Assembly: GCA_002734065.2 (NCBI GenBank)
Contig: NVXU02000030.1
Location: 1 to 64,000 of the forward strand
Length of the DNA: 64,000 nt
Direction: 5' to 3'
Source of the DNA: Fluviicola sp.
GTDB taxonomy: Bacteria; Bacteroidota; Bacteroidia; Flavobacteriales_D; Crocinitomicaceae
The translations under genes and the position numbers were made by a program. This document shows, piece after piece, positions 25,236 to 33,040 of this stretch; position 1 is the stretch's first letter, and each line of letters starts with the position of its first letter. The notes below the pieces were generated by a model. That model saw only the letters and a program-made list of their open reading frames with translations. It made no database searches and had not been told where the DNA came from.

Positions 25236-28200
25236 CTAGAAAAACGCCCTCACTTCCATTCCGCCAGCGTGAATCGTTTTATTGCCTTCCGATTTCCGTC
25301 CATTGTACTGGAAAGACAGTTGCAAACTCTTAGAAATGGATCGTTGGTAACCAACATTCCACGTGTAGTTGACTCCAGGTTTTAGACCTTCCAGCATTTC
25401 AAATCCAAGGGCAGAATTCTGAACACCAACATATTCGATGCGAATCACATTAAAACCGCCTTGCAAACTTCCTTTTTCTAACTGATTGTATTTAAAAGTT
25501 GTACCAATCTCCAAAACCGATGCAACATCTCCTCCAAATAAATCACTGTTGCGTTTTTCCGAAATTCTACCGTCCAATGTGACTCTAAAAATCGTATTCG
25601 GCTGATAAATAAAACTGGGCTCAACGAAATAATATTTCAATTCATAATCTCTACCCGCAACATAATCTGCCCGTGCTGATTTATTTCCCAATTTAGAGGA
25701 TGCCTTTATGGAGAATTTCTTCCGAATATTCCAACGAAAGGACAGTTCATTGTATCTGTCTGAACGAGAATCAAAACCGCTTGCAAGTAAAGTTTTACTG
25801 TTCAAATCATTGAATTTATATTCTGCACTGAAAATACTGGATGTTCTGTTAAAGAAAAGGGTATTTCTAAGGTTAGAATTGGTCGAAATCAAGTTGGTGT
25901 CATTAATACTGGCAACAAAAGGATTAAATGCCTCATTTCCTTCAAAAAAACTTGTTTTATGCTTTATTCTTGCCCTTGCTTGATCAGAGAATCGAGACAG
26001 TAATTTTAAGATGCCTTTCTTTGAAGACCAGATACGTTCTGGCCTCCAGTAAATGGATTGATTGTACTCATTCGAGTAGGTCTTCACGTATTCATTGCTC
26101 GGAGTAAACACACGAATGTAACTGGCTTGGTCGGTAAATTGCGCTATTTCAAACTCATTGAGGTCTTTTACACCATCATTGTTGTAATCTATCCACGTGT
26201 AAATTCCCTGTCCTGCGTTGACTTGAATATACAGAAATTCTTTTCGCAATTCTAAGCCAGAACCAACCTCATAAAAAGTGTTAAACGACAAAGCATTCTT
26301 GAACAAGCGAATGTCATGCTCAATTCTACCTAAAAGAGTACTTTCTGGTGTTTGATTTGCAAGAACACTGTCGATAATTGCCAATTCTCGATAGCTCCCA
26401 ATAAGGTTCAATTTCTGATTCTTCCATTTCTTAAAACGGACCTCCCCTCCTACTGACCTCGCTTTAGCAATCGGTGTTAAACGAGTACTGTCTGATCGTT
26501 TGTCGTATCTTTCTCGGTAGAATATTCGGTATTGATTTTTTACAGAATCACCGCTCGCAACGTAAAGTTGGTAATCGTAAAACTGATAACTACTGGTCTG
26601 CAAAAAGCCTTTCTTAAAACGATTCACTTCAAAGTCGTCTTTGTAGCCCAGTTTGAATCGTCCCAATTTTTGCGAGAAATCTGATCTTAATCTTATGAAC
26701 TCATTTTGCTCAGTTGTTTTACTCGATAAATAACTCGCATCCCAAATACCACTGAATCCTTTCTGATTCCACTTGCCATTCAATCCTCCTCTCAACCCCT
26801 CATAGTCGCTACCAATGACAAAAGATTTCCCTTCAATGTTCAAGTTCCCGTATTTTCTATTGATAAAATCTGCACCGACTGTCGATTCTACTTGATGCCC
26901 TAAAAAACCTTTATTTCGAGTGTTCCAGTCTCTGTCAAATTCTACTGCTCGGTAATTCTCAATAGGATTAAAGTACTGATCTCTTGCTTCTATGGCCAAC
27001 TTCGTTCTGAGTATCCAAGACGGAATAGAATCTTTGCTCAAGCGTACATCACCCGTCAGTCTTACCTTTCCTGCGAAGCTGTTATTATCCTTTGCATCAA
27101 AACGAGAGAATGTATTGACGTCATTCTTAGAATAAGCCATCTCGGTAAACAGTTTCAATTGCTTGGTTAATTGAACATCAACGCCTGCCGTTACCATTTG
27201 TCGTTGCTTTGGCGTAATAATCAACCTTGATGGTGCAAAATCGCCTTGAGAAACGCCTGCAATTGGTTGCACCCACTTGTAAACTTTTCCTAAAGCATTG
27301 AAGTGACTAAAAACGTAATCTCCGTTTCCTGCTCCAACGAACTCAAAAGTTGCTCTAAAAAATCCGGAATCAACCGCTACTGTAAAAAGCAGTACAGAAT
27401 CAATGCCCAACGAATCTATCATTGCGTACAAGTTTTGATTCTCAAAATAACCGATAGAATCAATACTGGAAATTCTTGCCAAACTTAAAGTATCACCAAT
27501 ACTTGCCAATTGTTTTTTCTGACTGATGCTCAATTCCTGTTGCAAAGATTGATTTTTTGCATCCTGTTCAGAATAGGCGTTGAACCAAAAATTAATTTTT
27601 TTAGAAGAAAAAGTCGTTGACGTTTGAAACAGTGACCGTGCATAATTCTGGTCAGAATATTGAAACTCAATGACAATTCTCCTGTCCTTTGTAATGAGGT
27701 TTCGAGAGGTGAAAGTAACCTCAGAGGTGTTGTAATTGATTGTGTAATCATAAGCTTGACCTCTTTCGAGCAATTTCCCATCGATAAACACCTTTTCTGT
27801 CCCTGCAAGAACAATTATGAAGGGTTCATTTTCACGTCCAACCAAACGGTAAGGACCTTGATTTCCTTCCACTCCTTGAATAATTTGGCGTTGAAATTTC
27901 CCTTTCGAAAGCGCACCGCTCACTTGAGTTCTCCACACTTTTGCCGTATCTGCTGACCATTTATAATCAATGGTTAATCCTTGCGCTCGTTTATTGTACT
28001 TCAGAAAATGTCCTGTTGGTTTTTTGAGCCAAAAATTACCCGCAACCATCTTAAAACGGTCGTTGTAAACTTGAATAAACACCTGGTCGAATTCTTGCAA
28101 CTTATTAGTATTTCCATCCGCCTGAATAGGCAGATTGTCGTCTGTAACAGAGGCAAGCAACTTTAAATTGGGAGCGATATTTCCCGCCAATTCTAGGTTT

Positions 28201-28670
28201 AGCGAAGAATTAACGCCCAGATCTTGGTTGTTTCCGAAAGAAATTCCCCGAGAAATACTCCCCGACTTTCTCAATGATGAGCCACCAAAGACGTCTATTG
28301 ATTGGCTTGCCGTTGAGAACAAAAAACGGTCTTGAAATCCTTTTTCTTTGGAGAACATCATGGAAGTATCGCGTTTCTGATAAATTTTAGCCAAATTCAT
28401 TGGTAGAACACGGTATTTCGTTGTTAATTCTCCCCCACAATCAGCTTTCAAGAATAGTTTTGAAGAGGCGTAATCTATTTTGTAATCGCTTTCTGTAATC
28501 AATTTCCCATCGCAGCGAAGTTCAAATGAATTGGGAAAAATACTCAATGAATCTAACTGTATTGTATCTGACATCGCAATTACTTTCTCTCTCAGACTAG
28601 AGTTTTGCGCACGCGAAATGCTGACACTCATAAGTAGAATTAATAGTAATATGTGTTTTTTCAAATACAT
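25236..28670 (-). CDS. very large outer-membrane protein, probable beta-barrel
   Basis: A 1144-residue protein counted from the ATG at 28670, where a signal peptide begins (MYLKKHILLLILLMSVSISRAQ). The in-frame sequence upstream is not protein-like. An N-terminal region (about 25-130) is followed by a segment reminiscent of SprA-like proteins (VFIDGKLLERGQAYDYTINYNT, then VTFTSRNLITKDRRIVIEF) and then about 700 residues of alternating amphipathic strands, ending in an aromatic residue (VRAFF), as outer-membrane barrels do. An acidic EF-like loop (YNNDGVKDLNEFE) may bind calcium. The function is unknown; an export or assembly role is inference. It is divergent from the TrmH-type methylase. Confidence 0.75.
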   Translation of the reverse strand: MYLKKHILLLILLMSVSISRAQNSSLREKVIAMSDTIQLDSLSIFPNSFELRCDGKLITESDYKIDYASSKLFLKADCGGELTTKYRVLPMNLAKIYQKRDTSMMFSKEKGFQDRFLFSTASQSIDVFGGSSLRKSGSISRGISFGNNQDLGVNSSLNLELAGNIAPNLKLLASVTDDNLPIQADGNTNKLQEFDQVFIQVYNDRFKMVAGNFWLKKPTGHFLKYNKRAQGLTIDYKWSADTAKVWRTQVSGALSKGKFQRQIIQGVEGNQGPYRLVGRENEPFIIVLAGTEKVFIDGKLLERGQAYDYTINYNTSEVTFTSRNLITKDRRIVIEFQYSDQNYARSLFQTSTTFSSKKINFWFNAYSEQDAKNQSLQQELSISQKKQLASIGDTLSLARISSIDSIGYFENQNLYAMIDSLGIDSVLLFTVAVDSGFFRATFEFVGAGNGDYVFSHFNALGKVYKWVQPIAGVSQGDFAPSRLIITPKQRQMVTAGVDVQLTKQLKLFTEMAYSKNDVNTFSRFDAKDNNSFAGKVRLTGDVRLSKDSIPSWILRTKLAIEARDQYFNPIENYRAVEFDRDWNTRNKGFLGHQVESTVGADFINRKYGNLNIEGKSFVIGSDYEGLRGGLNGKWNQKGFSGIWDASYLSSKTTEQNEFIRLRSDFSQKLGRFKLGYKDDFEVNRFKKGFLQTSSYQFYDYQLYVASGDSVKNQYRIFYRERYDKRSDSTRLTPIAKARSVGGEVRFKKWKNQKLNLIGSYRELAIIDSVLANQTPESTLLGRIEHDIRLFKNALSFNTFYEVGSGLELRKEFLYIQVNAGQGIYTWIDYNNDGVKDLNEFEIAQFTDQASYIRVFTPSNEYVKTYSNEYNQSIYWRPERIWSSKKGILKLLSRFSDQARARIKHKTSFFEGNEAFNPFVASINDTNLISTNSNLRNTLFFNRTSSIFSAEYKFNDLNSKTLLASGFDSRSDRYNELSFRWNIRKKFSIKASSKLGNKSARADYVAGRDYELKYYFVEPSFIYQPNTIFRVTLDGRISEKRNSDLFGGDVASVLEIGTTFKYNQLEKGSLQGGFNVIRIEYVGVQNSALGFEMLEGLKPGVNYTWNVGYQRSISKSLQLSFQYNGRKSEGNKTIHAGGMEVRAFF

Positions 28671-28683
28671 TCGTACGAATGTA
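28666..28683. promoter_or_regulatory. 18-bp perfect palindrome over the OMP start codon
   Basis: TACATTCGTACGAATGTA reads the same on both strands. It contains the OMP start codon and, on the minus strand, TACATTCG, a near match to the -7 box, 5 bp before the ATG. It may be an operator or simply a promoter with chance symmetry. Confidence 0.4.
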
Positions 28684-28748
28684 CAACGGAGAAAAGAGAA
28701 TTTTCTTGTTTCTGTATTAAATATTGCAAAAAAATAAAATTGAATCAA

Positions 28749-28756
28749 TACCTTCG
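28749..28756 (+). promoter_or_regulatory. -7-like box 4 bp before the TrmH-type gene
   Basis: TACCTTCG is a one-mismatch TAnnTTTG box. Only CACC separates it from the ATG at 28761, so a transcript from it would have little or no leader. Confidence 0.45.
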
Positions 28757-28760
28757 CACC

Positions 28761-29240
28761 ATGAAAACCGTCAACAAAAAAGGATATTGCGCCATCGGAG
28801 TTTACAGAGGCAAAACTTCTCACAACATGGGAACTCTTTGGAGGTCTGCATTCATTCTTGGAGCTGCCTATATTTTCACCGTTGAAGGTCGCTACAAAAA
28901 ACAGTCTTCTGATGTTTTGAGAACGTGGTCACGCATTCCTTTGTTTAACTACAAATCTTTTGACGATTTACTCAATAATATCCCTTACGACTGTCGATTG
29001 GTCGGCGTGGAAATTGATGACAGAGCAGAAATGTTACATGAATTTGAGCATCCTAAAAGAGCCATCTATTTGTTAGGAGCAGAAGACACAGGTTTGCCCG
29101 AGTACATCAAAGAAAAATGCCATTTTCTTATTAAATTACCTGGAAACACCTCCTTAAATGTTGGTGTAACGGGCAGTATTGTCTTGCACGACAGAGCGAG
29201 TAAAGTGCCGACTGATTTTCCACCGAATCATAAGGAGTGA
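28761..29240 (+). CDS. TrmH/SpoU-family RNA 2'-O-methyltransferase
   Basis: A 159-residue SPOUT methyltransferase counted from the ATG at 28761 (the frame extends further upstream but without protein-like sequence). The SPOUT motifs are present: N-terminal NMGTLWRSAFILGA (motif 1), AIYLLGAEDTGLPEYI (motif 2) and IKLPGNTSLNVGVTGSIVLHDR (motif 3, the knotted SAM site). The family methylates ribose 2'-OH in tRNA or rRNA; the target cannot be told. It lacks any extra RNA-binding domain, as do TrmL-like enzymes. A repeat-rich gap separates it from the SulP gene. Confidence 0.92.
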   Translation: MKTVNKKGYCAIGVYRGKTSHNMGTLWRSAFILGAAYIFTVEGRYKKQSSDVLRTWSRIPLFNYKSFDDLLNNIPYDCRLVGVEIDDRAEMLHEFEHPKRAIYLLGAEDTGLPEYIKEKCHFLIKLPGNTSLNVGVTGSIVLHDRASKVPTDFPPNHKE

Positions 29241-29264
29241 GCGTTGAGCAAGAGGTTTGAGTGA

Positions 29265-29301
29265 GGAGTGTACCTCGACTGACGCTCGGCAACCAGTGTG
29301 G
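29265..29301 (+). repeat. 37-bp direct repeat, left of the SulP gene
   Basis: This block (beginning GGAGTGTACCTCGACT and ending GGCAACCAGTGTGG) recurs at 31119-31155 with 36 of 37 bases identical and in the same orientation, on the other side of the SulP gene. Its centre resembles the TTCGACAAGCTC family. Confidence 0.9.
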
Positions 29302-29350
29302 AGTGATGAGTGATGAGTGATGAGTTTTTTCGTAGGCAGGTGTTAGAATT

Positions 29351-29380
29351 ACTTGTGTTGAGCTTGTCGAAATATGAATT
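29351..29380 (-). repeat. dispersed TTCGACAAGCTC repeat
   Basis: On the minus strand it reads ATATTTCGACAAGCTCAACA followed by CAAGT. It is nearly identical to the start of the DUF4197 gene (54281-54310), where the same bases are coding. Confidence 0.75.
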
Positions 29381-29506
29381 ATTGAAGCTGTACCTCGACA
29401 TATTCGACAACTTACGAATCCTACTCAATTTCACGAACTACTGTACCTTCTCTGTGCATTAATAACGAATAGTATTATTAATTGATAATTATTAATTGAT
29501 AATTGA

Positions 29507-29514
29507 TACTTTTG
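29507..29514 (+). promoter_or_regulatory. -7 box of the SulP gene
   Basis: TACTTTTG matches TAnnTTTG exactly and lies 7 bp before the ATG at 29522, so the message would have a very short or no leader. The upstream ATTAATTGATAATT repeat occupies the -33 region. Confidence 0.6.
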
Positions 29515-29521
29515 CGCCTTT

Positions 29522-31096
29522 ATGAAAAAAATATTCAATCTTTTCGATTTAAAGCAAAAAGTCAACTATAAAAACGAAATTCTCTCGGGAATTACCGTTG
29601 CGTTGGCACTTGTTCCAGAGGCAATTGCCTTTGCAATTATCGCTGGTCTTTCTCCATTAACGGGATTGTACGCAGCATTCTCCATTGGGCTAATTACCTC
29701 AATTCTTGGAGGTCGTCCTGGAATGATTTCTGGAGCAACCGGTGCCATTGCTGTTATTTATGTTGGAATGATTGCTGTCCTTCGTGAAACAATACCCGGT
29801 ATTTCTATCGAGCAAATCACAGAATACGTTTTTGCAACTGTTGTTCTTGCGGGAGTTATCCAAATAGTCGTTGGTTTACTGAAATTGGGGAAATTCATCC
29901 GTTTAGTTCCGCATCCTGTGATGTTTGGATTCGTGAATGGTTTAGCCATTGTCATTTTTATGGCGCAATTCGATTCTTTTAAAGTAAATAAAGAATGGAT
30001 TGCAGGAATGGATATGTTGTTAATGCTCGGGCTAGTTTCTTTGACCATGCTCATTATTTGGGGTTTGCCAAAATTAACCAAAGCTGTTCCTTCTTCCTTG
30101 GTGGCAATAATTGTCGTTTCTGCAATTACCATTTTCGGAGGAATTGAGACAAAAACAGTCGTTGACACGCTGGTTGGAGATGTAAAATCATTGCAAGGTG
30201 GCTTCCCTCCTTTCAACGTTCCTTCGATTTCATTAACATGGGCAAATTTCATTTTAATCTTTCCTTATGCGCTAATTGTTGCTGGAGTTGGGTTGATTGA
30301 ATCGCTTTTAACCTTGAATTTAATTGATGAAATTACGCAAACAAGAGGTCGAAGTAACAAAGAATGCGTTGCGCAAGGAACGGCAAATATTGTTACTGGC
30401 TTTTTCTCAGGAATGGGAGGTTGCGCCATGATTGGGCAGAGTTTAATCAACATTTCTTCAGGAGCAAGAGCACGGCTTTCTGGAATTGTTGCCTCGGTCG
30501 GTTTGCTGTCATTTATTATGTGGGGAGCACCCGTAATTGAACAGCTTCCTATGGCAGCATTGGTTGGTGTGATGTTCATGGTGGCCATCGGAACCTTTGA
30601 ATGGGCAAGTCTCAAAGTATTCGGTAAAATGCCATTGACAGATGTGTTAGTAATGGTTGTTGTTACCTTAATCACTGTGTTTTTACACAACCTTGCCTTG
30701 GCGGTACTAATTGGAGTTATTATTTCTGCCCTTGCCTATGCTTGGGAGAATGCAAAACGAATTCGTGCAAGAAAACACATTGATGAGAACGGTTCTAAAC
30801 ACTACGAAATTTATGGACCTTTATTCTTCGGTTCAATAGCTGTTTTTAATGAGAAATTCGACGTGCAAGGCGACCCTGAAGATGTTATCATTGATTTTTC
30901 GGAAAGTAAAATTGTAGATATGTCTGCAATTGAGGCGTTAAATAGTCTAACTGAGCGTTATCTCAAAGCAGGAAAGAAAATTCACTTGCGTCATTTGAGT
31001 GCAGACTGTCAAACCTTGTTGAAAAATGCGGATAAGATCATCGAAGTCAATGTATTTGAAGATCCAACCTATCATATTGTGGCGGATAAGGTGTAG
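29522..31096 (+). CDS. SulP family inorganic anion transporter with STAS domain
   Basis: A 524-residue inner-membrane transporter. The first 415 residues carry about 12-14 hydrophobic segments. The SulP signature region is near the N-terminus (ALALVPEAIAFAIIAGLSPLTGLYAAF), with GGRPGMISGATGAIAVI and the conserved GGCAMIGQSLINISSGARARLSG loop. Residues about 430-524 form a cytoplasmic STAS domain (VIIDFSESKIVDMSAIEAL). SulP proteins move sulfate, bicarbonate or other anions; no sulfate-assimilation or carbonic anhydrase gene is near, so the substrate is open. The gene is bracketed by 37-bp direct repeats. Confidence 0.95.
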   Translation: MKKIFNLFDLKQKVNYKNEILSGITVALALVPEAIAFAIIAGLSPLTGLYAAFSIGLITSILGGRPGMISGATGAIAVIYVGMIAVLRETIPGISIEQITEYVFATVVLAGVIQIVVGLLKLGKFIRLVPHPVMFGFVNGLAIVIFMAQFDSFKVNKEWIAGMDMLLMLGLVSLTMLIIWGLPKLTKAVPSSLVAIIVVSAITIFGGIETKTVVDTLVGDVKSLQGGFPPFNVPSISLTWANFILIFPYALIVAGVGLIESLLTLNLIDEITQTRGRSNKECVAQGTANIVTGFFSGMGGCAMIGQSLINISSGARARLSGIVASVGLLSFIMWGAPVIEQLPMAALVGVMFMVAIGTFEWASLKVFGKMPLTDVLVMVVVTLITVFLHNLALAVLIGVIISALAYAWENAKRIRARKHIDENGSKHYEIYGPLFFGSIAVFNEKFDVQGDPEDVIIDFSESKIVDMSAIEALNSLTERYLKAGKKIHLRHLSADCQTLLKNADKIIEVNVFEDPTYHIVADKV

Positions 31097-31118
31097 GACG
31101 TAGGTTCTTGTTAAGTGC

Positions 31119-31155
31119 GGAGTGTACCTCGACTAACGCTCGGCAACCAGTGTGG
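31119..31155 (+). repeat. 37-bp direct repeat, right of the SulP gene
   Basis: The partner of 29265-29301 (36 of 37 identical, same orientation, 1854 bp apart). It lies just downstream of the SulP stop codon. No transposase or terminal inverted repeats accompany the pair. Confidence 0.9.
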
Positions 31156-31248
31156 GGTAACTTCTGATTTTTTGTCTTTTTAACTTCCTTTAAAAAAAAT
31201 ACCTATCTTTCTGCTTACAAAATAAAAACACGCAATCTCAATTTTCAC

Positions 31249-32295
31249 ATGTACATCACCGATTTAAAAGCAATTTCTCCGCAAAAATCATATACTGATG
31301 AACTCTTACAGGGTGAATTTCGTGTAATCAACGAGAAGACATTTACGGCAATAGAACCTGATTATTCTTCATTCATACCCAAAAGTCTCTTGCGAAGAAT
31401 GGGAAAGGCAGTAAGAATGGGAATTGGTGCAGGATTACCTCTCATAGAAAAACACAAAGACATTGACGGCATCCTCATTGGAACAGCAAACGGAGGGATT
31501 GATGACTGTTTTAAATTCTTGCACCAGATAATTGAATACGACGAGGGAAGATTAACTCCGACTAATTTTGTTCAGAGCACACCCAATGCTGTTGCTGGTC
31601 AATTGGCTTTGATCAATGAGAATCACGGTTACAATTCAACCTACACCAATGGCGGACTTTCTTTCGAGAGTGCATTACTTGATGCCTTGTTGCTCTTTGA
31701 AGAAGGAGGACATAATAAATTATTGGTCGGTGCGCTCGATGAATTCTCCGAGAAAAATTACAATATTGATTTTCTTACGGGAAAATACAAAAAGGAAATA
31801 GTGAGCAGTGATGAGCTGATTCAATCGAAAACAAAAGGAACAGTTTGCGGTGAAGGAGCAACCCTATTTGTATTGGAAAAAGAAGCGGAAGAATACCTAG
31901 CCAAAATTGTTGATGTGGCCCAAATTAGTCATGCAACGGAAGATGATTTACAATTAGCACTCAAAATTTTCCTTAAAAAAAATAACCTTGAAGCATCAGA
32001 AATCGATACCCTTATGTTAGGTTACAATGGAGATATAAATCACAATAAATGGTATGAGTTAGTTGCCAGTGATTCTTTAAAACACTGTAACTTGCTATTA
32101 TTCAAAAACTTATGCGGAGACTACAGAACTTGCTCCGCCTTTGCTACTTGGATTTCTGCTCACATTTTAAAAGGCAACTTATCCGACCTATCGTCCATTC
32201 AAGTAAAAAGTAAAAATAGTATTGAGAATAATTACATTTTAATTTACAATCACTTTGATGAAGTCAATCATAGTTTTATATTGTTGTCAAAATAA
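31249..32295 (+). CDS. beta-ketoacyl synthase-like protein lacking catalytic residues
   Basis: A 348-residue thiolase-fold protein resembling ketoacyl synthase N-terminal domains (PF13723 type). The alignment landmarks are readable: LIGTANGGIDDCFKFL, TPTNFVQSTPNAVAGQLAL, and GTVCGEGATLFVLEKE. The nucleophile elbow reads YTNGGLSFESALLDAL, with Gly where the active Cys belongs. The second His region is replaced (LGYNGDINHNKW), and GH in the last motif reads GD (LCGDYRTCSA). It therefore looks non-catalytic, like chain-length factors, which work paired with an active synthase. No partner, acyl carrier protein or other arylpolyene or flexirubin gene is near. It precedes the DUF2461 gene by 6 bp, so the two are probably cotranscribed. 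Confidence 0.75.
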   Translation: MYITDLKAISPQKSYTDELLQGEFRVINEKTFTAIEPDYSSFIPKSLLRRMGKAVRMGIGAGLPLIEKHKDIDGILIGTANGGIDDCFKFLHQIIEYDEGRLTPTNFVQSTPNAVAGQLALINENHGYNSTYTNGGLSFESALLDALLLFEEGGHNKLLVGALDEFSEKNYNIDFLTGKYKKEIVSSDELIQSKTKGTVCGEGATLFVLEKEAEEYLAKIVDVAQISHATEDDLQLALKIFLKKNNLEASEIDTLMLGYNGDINHNKWYELVASDSLKHCNLLLFKNLCGDYRTCSAFATWISAHILKGNLSDLSSIQVKSKNSIENNYILIYNHFDEVNHSFILLSK

Positions 32296-32301
32296 AGAAT
32301 A

Positions 32302-32988
32302 ATGAGTCAAATTAGCACAGAAAACTTTGCCTTTCTGAAGAAATTAAAAGCGAACAACAACAGAGATTGGTTTGCAGAAAACAAGCAAGAGTACATTACG
32401 CAGCATGAAAATACCATCTCTTTTGCGGACGAATTATTAGCAAACATCAACAAACACGACAACATCGAAACGATTAGCGGCAAGAAAAGTTTGTACCGTA
32501 TTTACCGAGATGTTCGATTCTCCAAAGACAAATCTCCTTACAAAAAACATTGGTCCGGTGGGTTCAAAAGAGCAACGAACTTATTGAGAGGCGGTTACTT
32601 TTTTCACATTGAACCTGGAAATAAATCAATGATAGCTGGAGGTTTTTGGGCACCCAACAAAGAAGATTTGCTCAGAATAAGAGAAGAAATTGCCTTAGAC
32701 GCGTCTGAATTGCGAACGATTATTACAGACAAAAAATTTATTGGAGAATTTGGAAGCTTACAAGGCGAACAACTTAAAACTGCTCCAAAAGGATTCCCAA
32801 AAGACCATAAGTCTATTGATTTATTGCGCTACAAGCAACTAATCGTTTGGAAAAGCTACTCGGACAAAGAAGTATTGAGCAAAGATTTCGCATCTAAAGT
32901 TGACAAGACTTTTAAAGCCATGCGTCCCTTCTTTGATTACATGAGTGATGTACTAACAACAGACGCAAATGGAGCTCCTCTTTTTTAA
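32302..32988 (+). CDS. DUF2461 domain protein
   Basis: A 228-residue cytoplasmic protein of the DUF2461 (TIGR02453) family. The signature is clear: FLKKLKANNNRDWFAENKQEY near the start, SLYRIYRDVRFSKDKSPYKKHW, and GGYFFHIEPGNKSMIAGGFW. The biochemical function of the family is unknown, although it is widespread in bacteria and some fungi. It starts 6 bp after the ketoacyl synthase-like gene in the same direction. The length is typical, and the C-terminal helix (KTFKAMRPFFDYMSDVL) also matches the family. Confidence 0.92.
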   Translation: MSQISTENFAFLKKLKANNNRDWFAENKQEYITQHENTISFADELLANINKHDNIETISGKKSLYRIYRDVRFSKDKSPYKKHWSGGFKRATNLLRGGYFFHIEPGNKSMIAGGFWAPNKEDLLRIREEIALDASELRTIITDKKFIGEFGSLQGEQLKTAPKGFPKDHKSIDLLRYKQLIVWKSYSDKEVLSKDFASKVDKTFKAMRPFFDYMSDVLTTDANGAPLF

Positions 32989-33014
32989 TCAGCTTTTTTC
33001 TCCAACTTATTTCG

Positions 33015-33022
33015 TAAATTTG
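33015..33022 (+). promoter_or_regulatory. -7 box of the histidine kinase gene
   Basis: TAAATTTG matches TAnnTTTG and lies 18 bp before the ATG at 33041. Confidence 0.5.
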
Positions 33023-33040
33023 TTGAAACAATTCTAACTG

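Larger units (their letters stand above)
29241..29521 (+). other. 281-bp intergenic mosaic of short repeats
   Basis: No gene is supported. From left to right it holds a 37-bp repeat (29265-29301), four GATGAGT-type heptamers (29298-29325), a TTGAGCTTGTCGAAA dispersed repeat (29351-29380), a second TACCTCGACA/TTCGACAA fragment (29389-29411), a CCTTCTCTGTGC fragment, and an ATTAATTGATAATT direct repeat (29477-29505) that leads into the SulP promoter. Confidence 0.7.
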
